Below are positions 17,498 through 26,275 of a stretch of DNA of 64,000 nucleotides, in pieces; position 1 is the stretch's first letter, and the number at the start of each line of letters is the position of its first letter. The translations under genes and the position numbers were made by a program. The DNA lies in contig NZ_CP007441.1 of assembly GCF_000590475.1 (NCBI RefSeq), forward strand, positions 936,443 to 1,000,442. The letters run 5' to 3'. The notes below the pieces were generated by a model that was given only the letters and a program-made list of their open reading frames with translations, was not told the origin of the DNA and did not search any database. Source of the DNA: Stutzerimonas stutzeri (GTDB lineage Bacteria > Pseudomonadota > Gammaproteobacteria > Pseudomonadales > Pseudomonadaceae).

Positions 17498-18841
17498 ATG
17501 AATGCCTTCAAGATTCTACCTCTCGCCCTTGGCCTGTTGACTGCCTGCACTCTGGTTCAGGCCAAGGAAGACGATCCAGCGCGCCTGGATAGCGCCCTCA
17601 CCCCGGTAGGGGCCGAACGCGCCGGCAATGCTGACGGCAGCATCCCGGCCTGGGATGGTGGTATGAAGCCCGGTGCGGCGCCGATCAGTGCCAGTGGCGA
17701 TTACAGCGATCCGTTCGCCGATGAGCAGCCCTTGTTCGTGATCACCAACGACAACGTGGCGCAGTACAAAGACCAGTTGAGCCCAGGCCAACAGGCGATG
17801 TTTGCCCGCTATCTGGACTACCGCATGCCGGTATACCCGAGTCACCGCAGTGCCACGCTGCCTCAGACCTACCTCGACAAAAGCCGGGAAAATCTCGGCA
17901 AGGTCACGCTGAGTGACAACGGAAACGGCCTGGACGGGTACGAGTTCGGTGTGCCATTCCCTCAGCCAACCGAAGGCCTGCAGGTCATGTGGAATCACCT
18001 CACGCGCTATCGCGGCGGTTCGATTCGGCGGGAATTCGCATCCGCGACCGTGCAGGAAACCGGCGATTACACGCTGGTCCGCTCGGACGGCCTGACCGTC
18101 TTTCGTGAGAACATCAGCGATCTCGACCCGAGCGAGAACGTTCTGCTGCTCAACCGTGTACGCACCACCGCGCCGTCACGCTATGCAGGTGAGGTGACGC
18201 TCGTCCACGAACCGCTGAATCTGGCGGCGGGTACGCGCTCCGCCTGGCGGTACAACCCAGGGCAGCGACGTGTGCGCAGAGCACCGACCGTAGCCTACGA
18301 CAGCAGTGCGCGGTACAGCTTTGGCCAGGTGATCGCCGATAGTGTCGATGGATACAACGGCGCGCCTGATCGCTACGACTGGAAACTGCAGGGCAAGCGG
18401 GAAATGCTGATTCCTTACAATGCCTACCGCGTGACCAGTAAGCAGGTCAAATACCGCGACCTGCTGACACCGGGCTACCTCAACCCGGACCATACGCGTT
18501 ACGAAAAGCATCGCGTGTGGGTTGTCGAGGCAACTCTCAAAATGGGTGTTCGGCATGTGTACGCCAAACGTCGGTTCTATCTCGACGAGGACACATGGCA
18601 GATCGTGGCCTCTGATATTTATGACAGTCGCGGAGAGCTGTGGCGCAGCTACGAATCGCACATCGTCATGCTGCACGATATACAGTTGCCGATGACGGCG
18701 GTCGAAGCAACCTACGACCTGATCTCGGGACGCTACGCGGTCAACTACCTGGCCAACGAGGTCACCAGCAAGGCACAGTTTGGTGAAACGTTGTCCAAAT
18801 CCGAGTTCACACCTGCACGGTTGAAGCGCCTGGGTAAATAG
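17498..18841 (+). CDS. DUF1329 family periplasmic/outer-membrane protein
   Basis: This is a 447-residue protein with an N-terminal export signal (MNAFKILPLALGLLTACTLVQA). LTAC could be a lipobox, or the signal could be cleaved after VQA. The N-terminal GAERAGNADGSIPAWDGG and the C-terminal RRFYLDEDTWQIVASDIYDSRG are characteristic of DUF1329, a family with a LolA-like fold that pairs with DUF1302 proteins. It is translationally close to the DUF1302 gene (2 bp gap). A role in moving or binding a hydrophobic substrate is inferred from the partner family and the neighbouring hydrolases. Confidence 0.85.
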   Translation: MNAFKILPLALGLLTACTLVQAKEDDPARLDSALTPVGAERAGNADGSIPAWDGGMKPGAAPISASGDYSDPFADEQPLFVITNDNVAQYKDQLSPGQQAMFARYLDYRMPVYPSHRSATLPQTYLDKSRENLGKVTLSDNGNGLDGYEFGVPFPQPTEGLQVMWNHLTRYRGGSIRREFASATVQETGDYTLVRSDGLTVFRENISDLDPSENVLLLNRVRTTAPSRYAGEVTLVHEPLNLAAGTRSAWRYNPGQRRVRRAPTVAYDSSARYSFGQVIADSVDGYNGAPDRYDWKLQGKREMLIPYNAYRVTSKQVKYRDLLTPGYLNPDHTRYEKHRVWVVEATLKMGVRHVYAKRRFYLDEDTWQIVASDIYDSRGELWRSYESHIVMLHDIQLPMTAVEATYDLISGRYAVNYLANEVTSKAQFGETLSKSEFTPARLKRLGK

Positions 18842-18893
18842 AAAAGCGCAGTGTCCGGCCACTCGGATGGGTGGGCTGCAAGGCTGATGCCGG

Positions 18894-18913
18894 CGGCGAT
18901 CAGCTGATCGCCG
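18894..18913. promoter_or_regulatory. Perfect 20-bp palindrome before the sulfatase gene
   Basis: The sequence reads identically on both strands, centred at AGCT (18902-18905) with arms CGGCGATC and GATCGCCG. It lies in the 204-bp gap between the DUF1329 gene and the alkyl sulfatase gene. With no loop it is more like a dimer-binding operator than a hairpin. The binding protein is unknown. Confidence 0.5.
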
Positions 18914-19045
18914 TGCCTATTTCTGCATACATGAGCCGAGACGATTGCAAACTTTCGCTGGTATACAGCGCCGCTGTGGGGCTGTCCCGGCAGTCGGCGC
19001 ACACTCAAAAATTCCCATATAACGAGATCGAAAAGAGTCCACCTA

Positions 19046-21013
19046 ATGCTCAGTTTTCGCTTTAGCGCACTCACCCTGGCGCTCCTCGCTCTCGGCGTTC
19101 AAGCCGACCAGTCAATGCCTGCCAAGCCGGCTACCGAGATCACCCAGCAGCGCAACCAGGCCTGGCTGCAGCGTCTGCCGTTCGAGGATCGAGCCGATTT
19201 CGACAATGCCCGACGGGGGCTGATCGAGCCTTTCGACGGCGTGGTCAAAAACGCTGATGGCAAGCCGGTATGGAATCGCATGGCCTACAACTTCCTTGAT
19301 GGCAATGACGCGCCGGCGAGTGTCAATCCGAGCCTCTGGCGCATCGCTCAGCTCAACAACATTGCCGGCCTGTTCGAAGTGCGCGAGCGCGTCTATCAGA
19401 TTCGCGGCCTAGACCTGTCGAACATGACCATCATCGAGGGTGACAGCGGCCTGGTCATCATCGACCCGCTGATCAGTGCCGAGACCGCCCGTGCCGGCCT
19501 TGATCTGTACTACAAGCATCGCCCGCGCAAGCCAGTGGTTGCGGTGATCTACAGCCATTCCCATGTCGACCACTTCGGGGGTGTACGCGGCGTGATCGAC
19601 GAGGCCGATGTAAAGGCCGGCAAGGTGAAGGTAATCGCGCCGGAAGGCTTCTATGAACATGCCGTCAGCGAGAACGTATTGGCCGGACCGGCGATGATGC
19701 GCCGGGCGCAATACATGTACGGGGCGCTGCTGCCGCGCGGCGAGCGTGGGCAGGTCGACTCCGGCCTCGGCAAGGGCACGCCGACCAATGCGACCGTGAC
19801 CCTGATCGCACCGACTGACCTGATCGTCGAGCCGCTGGAAACGCACAAGGTCGACGGTGTAGAGATCGAATTCCAGCTCACGCCGGGCACCGAGGCTCCG
19901 GCGGAAATGAACATGTATTTTCCGCAGTTCAAAACCCTGTGCATGGCCGAGAACGCGACTCACACCCAGCACAACGTGTTGACGCTGCGCGGCGCTTTGG
20001 TGCGCGATGCCAAGGTCTGGGCCCACTACCTGGACAAGGCGCTGGTGCGCTACGGCGACAAGGCCGAAGTGCTGTTTGCCCAACACCACTGGCCGACCTG
20101 GGGTGGCGGAGAGATTCGCGACTATCTGGCCGATCAGCGAGACATGTACGCCTTTCTCGACAGCCAGACGTTGCGCCTGATCAACCAGGGGCTGGGCCCG
20201 ACCGAGATCGCCGCCAAGCTGGGATCGTTGCCGCCGCGCCTGGCCAATAAGTGGTACAGCCGTGACTACTACGGCTCGCTCAGCCACAACGTGCGCGCCG
20301 TGTATCAGCGATACATGGGCTTCTACGATGGCAATCCGGCCAATCTCGACCCGCTGCCACCCGTGGATGCAGGCGGCCGTTACGTGGCGGCAATGGGCGG
20401 CGCCGATGCAGTGCTGAGCAGCGCTCGCCAGGCCTTTTCAGAAGGCGACTACCGTTGGGCCGCGCAATTGCTCAACCATTTGGTGTTCGCCGAGCCAGAC
20501 AATGCCGCCGCACGCGGATTGCAGGCCGACACCCTGGAGCAGCTCGGCTACCAGAGCGAGAATGCCACCTGGCGCAACGTCTACCTCAGCGGTGCACATG
20601 AACTGCGCGTGGGTGTGGCCAAAGCACGTGCGCGCAACGGTGCGCCGGACATGGTACGGGCGCTGACCCCCAGCATGTTTTTCGATTACCTGGCCGTGCG
20701 CATCGATGCGATGAAGGCGGCTGACCAGGATTTGCTGATCAACTGGCGTTTCACCGACCTCGACGAAAATTACGCCCTGACGCTGCGCAACGGCGTGCTG
20801 ACCCATCGTAAGGATTCACACCATGCGCAGCCGGACATCGGCGTGAGCATGACCAAGGCGCTGCTCGACCGTATCGCCCTCAAGGAAACGGGCTTCCTTA
20901 AAGAGTCGATTCCAGGTGGCGGTATCGACATTGAAGGCGCGCGTATGAAACTACTCAAACTGCTGGGCGGCCTTGACGAGGCGAACCCGCAGTTCAATCT
21001 GGTTACCCCTTAG
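19046..21013 (+). CDS. sdsA1: Alkyl sulfatase, SdsA1 type (MBL fold)
   Basis: This 655-residue protein is nearly the length of P. aeruginosa SdsA1 (about 658). It has a short signal peptide (residues 1-20), then a metallo-beta-lactamase domain with the zinc motif SHSHVDHFGG (H171, H173, D175, H176). A dimerisation region, a helical segment (FSEGDYRWAAQLLNHLVFAEPDN) and a C-terminal SCP2-like lipid-binding domain from about residue 530 follow. SdsA1 enzymes hydrolyse primary alkyl sulfates such as dodecyl sulfate to alcohol and sulfate in the periplasm. Clustering with acyl-CoA synthetase and dehydrogenase genes fits later oxidation of the freed chain. The real substrate may be another sulfate ester. 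Confidence 0.9.
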   Translation: MLSFRFSALTLALLALGVQADQSMPAKPATEITQQRNQAWLQRLPFEDRADFDNARRGLIEPFDGVVKNADGKPVWNRMAYNFLDGNDAPASVNPSLWRIAQLNNIAGLFEVRERVYQIRGLDLSNMTIIEGDSGLVIIDPLISAETARAGLDLYYKHRPRKPVVAVIYSHSHVDHFGGVRGVIDEADVKAGKVKVIAPEGFYEHAVSENVLAGPAMMRRAQYMYGALLPRGERGQVDSGLGKGTPTNATVTLIAPTDLIVEPLETHKVDGVEIEFQLTPGTEAPAEMNMYFPQFKTLCMAENATHTQHNVLTLRGALVRDAKVWAHYLDKALVRYGDKAEVLFAQHHWPTWGGGEIRDYLADQRDMYAFLDSQTLRLINQGLGPTEIAAKLGSLPPRLANKWYSRDYYGSLSHNVRAVYQRYMGFYDGNPANLDPLPPVDAGGRYVAAMGGADAVLSSARQAFSEGDYRWAAQLLNHLVFAEPDNAAARGLQADTLEQLGYQSENATWRNVYLSGAHELRVGVAKARARNGAPDMVRALTPSMFFDYLAVRIDAMKAADQDLLINWRFTDLDENYALTLRNGVLTHRKDSHHAQPDIGVSMTKALLDRIALKETGFLKESIPGGGIDIEGARMKLLKLLGGLDEANPQFNLVTP

Positions 21014-21026
21014 CGGTCCTCAGACA

Positions 21027-21054
21027 CCGGCCCGCCCAGTCTTGGGCGGGCCGG
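21027..21054 (+). terminator. Hairpin after the alkyl sulfatase gene
   Basis: A perfect 12-bp GC-rich stem (21027-21038 with 21043-21054) has a GTCT loop and starts 13 bp after the stop. It has no T-tract, so it is either a Rho-assisted end or a stabilising structure. Confidence 0.6.
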
Positions 21055-21220
21055 CGTGGACACATGTTCATGCAGCCATTCAGCGTCAGCAACGAAGCGT
21101 TGAGGTTCGGATACTCCCTTCGGCCCCGTCTTTCAGGGATACTAGAGCGCCTCGAAAAGCCCGATAAGATGGCCTTCGGATTGTCGCCGTGACGCTTCGG
21201 CGTGGCTCAAAGAGAACCGC

Positions 21221-22171
21221 ATGACCCTCAAGCAACTCCGCTACCTGATTGCCATCGCCGAGGCGGGCAGCTTTTCCGCCGCTGCCAGACGCGCCTATAT
21301 CGCCCAGCCGGCGTTGAGCCGGCAAATCAGCCTGCTGGAGAGTGAGCTGGAGATGCAGCTGTTGGAGCGCCAGCACGATGGCGTCGCGCTGACCGATGCC
21401 GGGCGGAGGCTCTATGAGGTTGCGCGCTCGGTGGTCCAGAAGCTCGATTCGGTCAAGGATGAGTTGACCTCTACCCGCGGCGATCCCAAGGGGCACGTGT
21501 CCATCTCGATTCCCGCCACGGCCTCAGCGCTGCTGCTGCCAGAGATCATCGCGCGGGCAGCGGAGAAGTTTCCCAGCATCACCCTGACCGTGTGCGACGG
21601 ACTTACTCGCGAGGGCGGCCAGGCCATCGAGCTGGGGAAGGTGGACTTCGGCGTGGTTCCCAATGCCGAGGAGCTGGAGCACGTCACCGCGGAGCCAATT
21701 TTCACCGAGGATTTGTACTGGGTTGGAGAAGGAGCTGACTCGCATGACGGCTCACCTATCACGCTGGCCGACGCGGGCGCCACACGGCTTGTAATGGCAC
21801 CCCGAGCGTTGCACCTTCGCCGTCGCATCGAGCAGGCGGCGATGGAGGCGGGGGTCGTACTCAATGTGGCCTACGAGCAACAATCTGCACCGGGCATCGC
21901 CAGCCTGGTGCGCAGTGGGCTGGCGGCGACCATCTGCAACTGGCCGCCACTCGAGGAGCTCTATCAACCCGCCGCCGCGCGACTGGTCGTCGAGCCGCGC
22001 ATTACCCGTACCGTGTCCATCGCCTACTCCGTGCATAAACCGCTGTCGTTCGCCGCTTCATGCATGCGTGAAGTGGTGCGCTCCATTCTGCTGGACACGG
22101 TGCGCAGCGGCCGTTGGCGTGGCAGTCTGATCGAGCGTAGCGCGGGCGAAGGCACTCAGGCTCCGGAGTAG
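21221..22171 (+). CDS. LysR-family transcriptional regulator
   Basis: This is a 316-residue regulator. The N-terminal helix-turn-helix MTLKQLRYLIAIAEAGSFSAAARRAYIAQPALSRQISLLE is clear, followed by a substrate-binding domain starting near residue 90 (GHVSISIPATASALLLPEII). It resembles the Nac/Cbl/CynR group by pattern. AAGAGA lies ahead of the ATG. It follows the sulfatase gene on the same strand and converges on the MFS gene, its 3' end overlapping that gene by 16 bp. In other pseudomonads a LysR protein, SdsB, controls sdsA, so control of this module is plausible but unproven. Confidence 0.83.
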   Translation: MTLKQLRYLIAIAEAGSFSAAARRAYIAQPALSRQISLLESELEMQLLERQHDGVALTDAGRRLYEVARSVVQKLDSVKDELTSTRGDPKGHVSISIPATASALLLPEIIARAAEKFPSITLTVCDGLTREGGQAIELGKVDFGVVPNAEELEHVTAEPIFTEDLYWVGEGADSHDGSPITLADAGATRLVMAPRALHLRRRIEQAAMEAGVVLNVAYEQQSAPGIASLVRSGLAATICNWPPLEELYQPAAARLVVEPRITRTVSIAYSVHKPLSFAASCMREVVRSILLDTVRSGRWRGSLIERSAGEGTQAPE

Positions 22172-23454
22172 AGCGCTGGAGCCTCGTCCTGAGCCAGGCG
22201 CTCACGCGATCGCTGCGGGTTCATGCTGACCAGACCGATCAGACCCGCAACCACCATCACCAGACCGCAGACTAGGAAGCCTTGGGCATAGCCCTCCGGG
22301 TGCCCGGCCCCGGCGCCCTGGACCAGCACACCGGTGATTACGGGTGCCGACAGGCCAGCCAGCGACGCCACCGCGTTGCCAATGGCCAGGATGCCGCCTC
22401 GCTGGCTACTCGGGGTGAATTCAGCCAGCATCGCCGGGCCGACCGAGTACATCACCAAAGCCAGGCCGCCGCTCAGGGTGAGGGCAATGATGCGTGTGGT
22501 CACCGACAGCTCGGTGAGCATCAGCGAGGAGGAGAACAGCCCTCCTGCGATCAGGCATATCGATACGAAGGCGCCGCGCGCCAGGCGCGAGGGAATGCCG
22601 CGGCGCATCAGGCGCTGCGACAGCCACGCCATGAACAGGCTCAGCGGCGTGGTGATGACCACGAACAGGACGAACATGTGGCCGGTCTTCAGCGGGTCGA
22701 TGCCCAGGCCGATTTCCAGGTAGCTGGGGACCCAGGTCAGGGTCAATGCCAGCGACCAGTTGGCGGCGAAGTGACAGGCGTAATTGCCGAGCACGCTGCT
22801 GTCACTGAGGAGCCGACGATAGGGTACAGCGTGGTTGTCCGAGGCCACCTGGCCGGCCCGTAAGCTATCCAGCGTCCCTTCGCGGCCAAGCATCAGCCAC
22901 AGCGCGCACCAGACCAGGCCGATGGCGGCGAGCACGCCGAAGTTGGTGCGCCAGCCGTAGTTCAAGCTGATCCACGGGATCATCGCGCCGGCGACCAGCA
23001 GGCCCATGGCGCTGCCGGAATGGAGCAGGGCGACCGGCAGGCTGCGGCGATCATCGGGAAACCACTTGTACAAGGCATGGGTGGCCACTGGCGAGGCCGG
23101 CCCTTCGCCGATGCCGAGCAGCACGCGGCAGGCGACGATCATCCATAAAGAACTGACGAACAGCATGGGCAGCTGAATCAGCGCCCAGAACAAGCCCATG
23201 CCGAGCAGCAGTGTACGGGTCGGCCTTCGGTTAGCGAGAAAGCCGCCGACCACCGCCGAAACGGCAAACAGCCAATGCAGGGCGCCACCGATCAGGCCGA
23301 ACTCGGTTGGCGTCAGGCCAAGTTCCTGGCTCATCGGCACCCCGACCAGGCCGATCACGACCTTGTCGAGAAAATTGACCAGCATCATGAAGGCCAGCAG
23401 GATGGCGATGGTCCAAGCTTTGCGCGGATGAAAGCCCGTTGCTTGTCGGGTCAT
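22156..23454 (-). CDS. MFS transporter (anion:cation symporter-like)
   Basis: This is a 432-residue protein with about 12 hydrophobic segments. The first helix region AWTIAILLAFMMLVNFLDKVVIGLVGVPMSQELGL has the NFLDK signature of the anion/cation symporter MFS branch, which carries organic acids. The frame is open to 23928, but the extra N-terminal 158 residues are Arg/His-rich and read antisense to the neighbouring gene, so ATG 23454 with GAGAG upstream is the start. It is the last gene of the acyl-CoA synthetase/dehydrogenase operon and probably imports an organic acid that the two enzymes activate and oxidise. Confidence 0.82.
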   Translation of the reverse strand: MTRQATGFHPRKAWTIAILLAFMMLVNFLDKVVIGLVGVPMSQELGLTPTEFGLIGGALHWLFAVSAVVGGFLANRRPTRTLLLGMGLFWALIQLPMLFVSSLWMIVACRVLLGIGEGPASPVATHALYKWFPDDRRSLPVALLHSGSAMGLLVAGAMIPWISLNYGWRTNFGVLAAIGLVWCALWLMLGREGTLDSLRAGQVASDNHAVPYRRLLSDSSVLGNYACHFAANWSLALTLTWVPSYLEIGLGIDPLKTGHMFVLFVVITTPLSLFMAWLSQRLMRRGIPSRLARGAFVSICLIAGGLFSSSLMLTELSVTTRIIALTLSGGLALVMYSVGPAMLAEFTPSSQRGGILAIGNAVASLAGLSAPVITGVLVQGAGAGHPEGYAQGFLVCGLVMVVAGLIGLVSMNPQRSRERLAQDEAPALYSGA

Positions 23455-23519
23455 GGGAGTTCTCTCTTGTTGTTTGAATGCCCCGTCCGGCTTCACGGCG
23501 GACAGGGTGAGATCGCCTC

Positions 23520-24683
23520 TTAGTTGGGCAGCAGAATGCCCTTGGCGATTGTATTGCGCTGGATCTCGCTGGTGCCGGTGAGCACGCGCATCATACGGGT
23601 GGCCCGGAACAACCACTCTACCGGGTGGCCCTTGATCAGCCCTGCGCCGCCGTGGATCTGCACCGCTTTGTCGGCGATGCGAAAAGCGGTTTCCGAGGCA
23701 AACAACTTGCACATCGGCGCCTGCACCTTGATGTCGCCGCCGGCGTCGTTGTTGGCTGCCGTGGCGTACATCATGCTGCGCGCGGCGTACAGCTCGGTGG
23801 CCATGTCGGCAAGCATGTGGTTGATGGCCTGGAACATGGCGATGGGTTGGCCGAACTGCTTGCGGGTGCGAGAGTGGTCCAACGATAGATTCAAGGCCAG
23901 GCCAGCCATGCCAAGCATGGTGGGGCAATGCAGCAGGCGGTTGAGGGTGATCCTGCCCATGGCGAGCTTGAAGCCGGCTTCCTCGTCGCCGATACGATTC
24001 TCAACGGAAACTCGAACATCCTCAAGCAGGATGTTGCCGTGGGCGCCGCCACCGGACATCACCGAGTAGTCGCTGTCGATGCTGACGCCGTCCGCGTGCA
24101 GGTCGACAAAGAAGGCTGAGATGCCCTGCGGGCCGCGGCCCGGACCGGTAACCGCGAGCAGCACGGCGAGGTCGGCATAAGGCGCGCCAGAGATGTAGCG
24201 CTTGGCGCCGCGCAACACGTAATGGTCCCCGTCGAGGCGTGCCTCGGTACCGATGGCGGTGGCATCGGATCCAGCCTCAGCCTCGGTGAGGGCGAAACAG
24301 ACGGCCTTCTCGGCGCGACAGATCGGCTGCAGGAAGGCTTCGATCTGATGCTCAGTGGCGACCTTGAACAGGTGGCCTACACGCGGTGGACCAGACAGTT
24401 CGCCAAGGATGTGCGGGGCGAGGGGCGAGCCGGTCAGAACGGCTGCTTCTTTCAGCGCACAGAGATCGACAACGCTGAGCCCGGCGCCGCCAAGCGCCTC
24501 GGGCAACATGACGTTGTAGAAACCCAGCTCGCAGGAGCGGCGCCAGATGTCGTTCAGCAACGGCCTGGCGACCGGCTCGCCCCATAAGATGTTCTCGCGT
24601 TGCGCCAGGGGCGCCAGTTCGTCACGTACGAATGTATTGATACCGTCGATGAGACGAGTGGCTTTTTCGCTTGGTTTGATCAT
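23520..24683 (-). CDS. Acyl-CoA dehydrogenase family protein
   Basis: This is a 387-residue protein with the full three-part acyl-CoA dehydrogenase layout: an N-terminal helical domain, a middle beta-domain (CFALTEAEAGSDATAIGTEA), and a C-terminal helical domain (SRTRKQFGQPIAMFQAINHMLADMA; QIHGGAGLIKGHPVEWLFRATRMMRVLTGTSEIQRN). The base that is usually Glu just before GTS in medium-chain enzymes is Thr here (T369), and the isovaleryl-type alternative Glu in the LxxER segment is replaced (LNRLL). It starts 10 bp after the acyl-CoA synthetase stop. The expected reaction is FAD-dependent alpha,beta-desaturation of an acyl-CoA, but the catalytic base is not evident. Confidence 0.85.
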   Translation of the reverse strand: MIKPSEKATRLIDGINTFVRDELAPLAQRENILWGEPVARPLLNDIWRRSCELGFYNVMLPEALGGAGLSVVDLCALKEAAVLTGSPLAPHILGELSGPPRVGHLFKVATEHQIEAFLQPICRAEKAVCFALTEAEAGSDATAIGTEARLDGDHYVLRGAKRYISGAPYADLAVLLAVTGPGRGPQGISAFFVDLHADGVSIDSDYSVMSGGGAHGNILLEDVRVSVENRIGDEEAGFKLAMGRITLNRLLHCPTMLGMAGLALNLSLDHSRTRKQFGQPIAMFQAINHMLADMATELYAARSMMYATAANNDAGGDIKVQAPMCKLFASETAFRIADKAVQIHGGAGLIKGHPVEWLFRATRMMRVLTGTSEIQRNTIAKGILLPN

Positions 24684-24693
24684 GTGCGCTTCC

Positions 24694-26241
24694 TCAAATC
24701 CGTCGTTCGCTGTTGTGCCAGTACGCTTCGCGGATCAGGCGACGCACGACCTTGCCGTTGGGGTTCTTTGGCAGCTCCTTGACGAAGTCCACCGCGCGGG
24801 GTTTTTTAAAGCCCGCCAGGGTCCGACCGCAGTGCTCGATGATGGCCTCGGCGCTGAGCGTCTCACCGTCTTTCAGCACCACCACAGCCCGCACCGCCTC
24901 GCCCCATTGCTCATCGGGTACGCCGATCACGGCAGCCTCGAAGATTTGCGGCAGCGTATAGAGCACCTGCTCCACTTCGGTGGGGTAGATATTGAAGCCG
25001 CCGGAGATGATCATTTCCTTCTTGCGGTCGACGATGAACACGTAGCCGCGCTCGTCCACGGTGGCGAGATCGCCGGTGAGGTAATAGCCGTCGCGCATCA
25101 CCTCGGCGGTCAGCTCCGGCGCCTGCCAGTAGCCCTGCATGATGTCCGGACCCTTGGCCACGATTTCGCCGATTTCGCCGGGCCTGACATCCTCGAACGC
25201 TTCGTTGACCACGCGCAGATCGGTCTCGAAATAGCACCGTCCACACGAAGCCAGGCGGCTGGGGTCGTCGCCCTCGATAAGATGATCCTGTTCGGTGAGT
25301 ACCGTCACCAGCGAGCAGGTTTCGCCAGCGCCGTAGCCCTGCGCGAGAATCGGCCCGAATACGTTGATGGCCCGTTTGACCAGCGCCGGCGCCATCGGCG
25401 CTGCGCCGTACATCACCAGGCGCAAGCTGGAAAGATCGAAGCGCTCCACGTCCGAGAAGTTGACCAGCCGGTTGATCATGGCCGGCACCAGGAACAGACG
25501 GGTCACCCGCTCACGCTCGATGGTTTCCAGCAGCAGTTGATCGTCGTAGCGCTCCAGTAACAGGTTGCAAGCACCCAACGCCAGTAGCGGCATAATCTGC
25601 ATGCCGCTGGCATGGGTGATCGGCCCGACATGCGCCATCACGTCGCCAGGCGCCGCGCGGCGGGTGGGGCTGGCGATGCTTTTGCGGATCAACGCCTTGC
25701 GGTTGCCGAACGACAGCATGGCGGCCTTCAACACGCCAGAGCTGCCGGAGGTGTAATGCAGCACCGCCAGCGCATCATCGGCCGGGTCGCTATACACCAA
25801 TGCTTTGTTGCCGCGCTCCAGTACGGATGCATAGCTGGCGTCGCCTGCGTCGTCATCGAGCGAGATGATCCAGCGCAGGCGCGGCAGCTCGGCCCGGCGC
25901 GCATGCAAGGCCGCCGAGAAGCGGCCATCGGCGATCACCGCCTGGCTGTGCGAGTCGTCCAGTACCTGGATGATTTCGTCGATGGACAGGCGAGCGTTGA
26001 TCGGCACCTTGACCATGGCGGACTTGTAGAAGGCGACTTCAGCCTCCACTAGCTCAACACGGTTGAGCGCCAGTATCGCTATATGAGCGCCCCGATCCAG
26101 GCCGAGCGCCAGCAGGCCAGAGGCCAGACGGTTGGTGCGTCGTTCGAGCTGAGCGAAAGTAATGCGCTGTCGGGCGTCGACCAGGGCTTCGTGGTCGGGC
26201 CAGTAGACGGCGCTGCGACTGATGATTTTTCCTAGGTTCAA
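24694..26241 (-). CDS. AMP-dependent acyl-CoA synthetase/ligase
   Basis: This is a 515-residue member of the ANL adenylating superfamily. The P-loop is LHYTSGSSGVLKAAML (about residue 162), the A5 motif GYGAGET, the A7 motif YYLTGDLATVDERGY, the hinge VDRKKEMIISGGFNIYP, and the A10 lysine lies in PKNPNGKVVRRLI near the C-terminus. These enzymes make acyl-CoA from a carboxylic acid, ATP and CoA. It is the first gene of the acs-acad-MFS operon, and its start lies 34 bp from copy B of the shared 66-bp element. Chain type cannot be told from sequence alone. Confidence 0.88.
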   Translation of the reverse strand: MNLGKIISRSAVYWPDHEALVDARQRITFAQLERRTNRLASGLLALGLDRGAHIAILALNRVELVEAEVAFYKSAMVKVPINARLSIDEIIQVLDDSHSQAVIADGRFSAALHARRAELPRLRWIISLDDDAGDASYASVLERGNKALVYSDPADDALAVLHYTSGSSGVLKAAMLSFGNRKALIRKSIASPTRRAAPGDVMAHVGPITHASGMQIMPLLALGACNLLLERYDDQLLLETIERERVTRLFLVPAMINRLVNFSDVERFDLSSLRLVMYGAAPMAPALVKRAINVFGPILAQGYGAGETCSLVTVLTEQDHLIEGDDPSRLASCGRCYFETDLRVVNEAFEDVRPGEIGEIVAKGPDIMQGYWQAPELTAEVMRDGYYLTGDLATVDERGYVFIVDRKKEMIISGGFNIYPTEVEQVLYTLPQIFEAAVIGVPDEQWGEAVRAVVVLKDGETLSAEAIIEHCGRTLAGFKKPRAVDFVKELPKNPNGKVVRRLIREAYWHNSERRI

Positions 26242-26275
26242 TTTATTGTTCTCATCGGCAGGACAACTACGCCGA

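Noticed and set aside
23455..23928. N-terminal extension of the MFS transporter
   Set aside because: The extra 158 residues are Arg/His-rich antisense of the acyl-CoA dehydrogenase gene; ATG 23454 starts at the family N-terminus.
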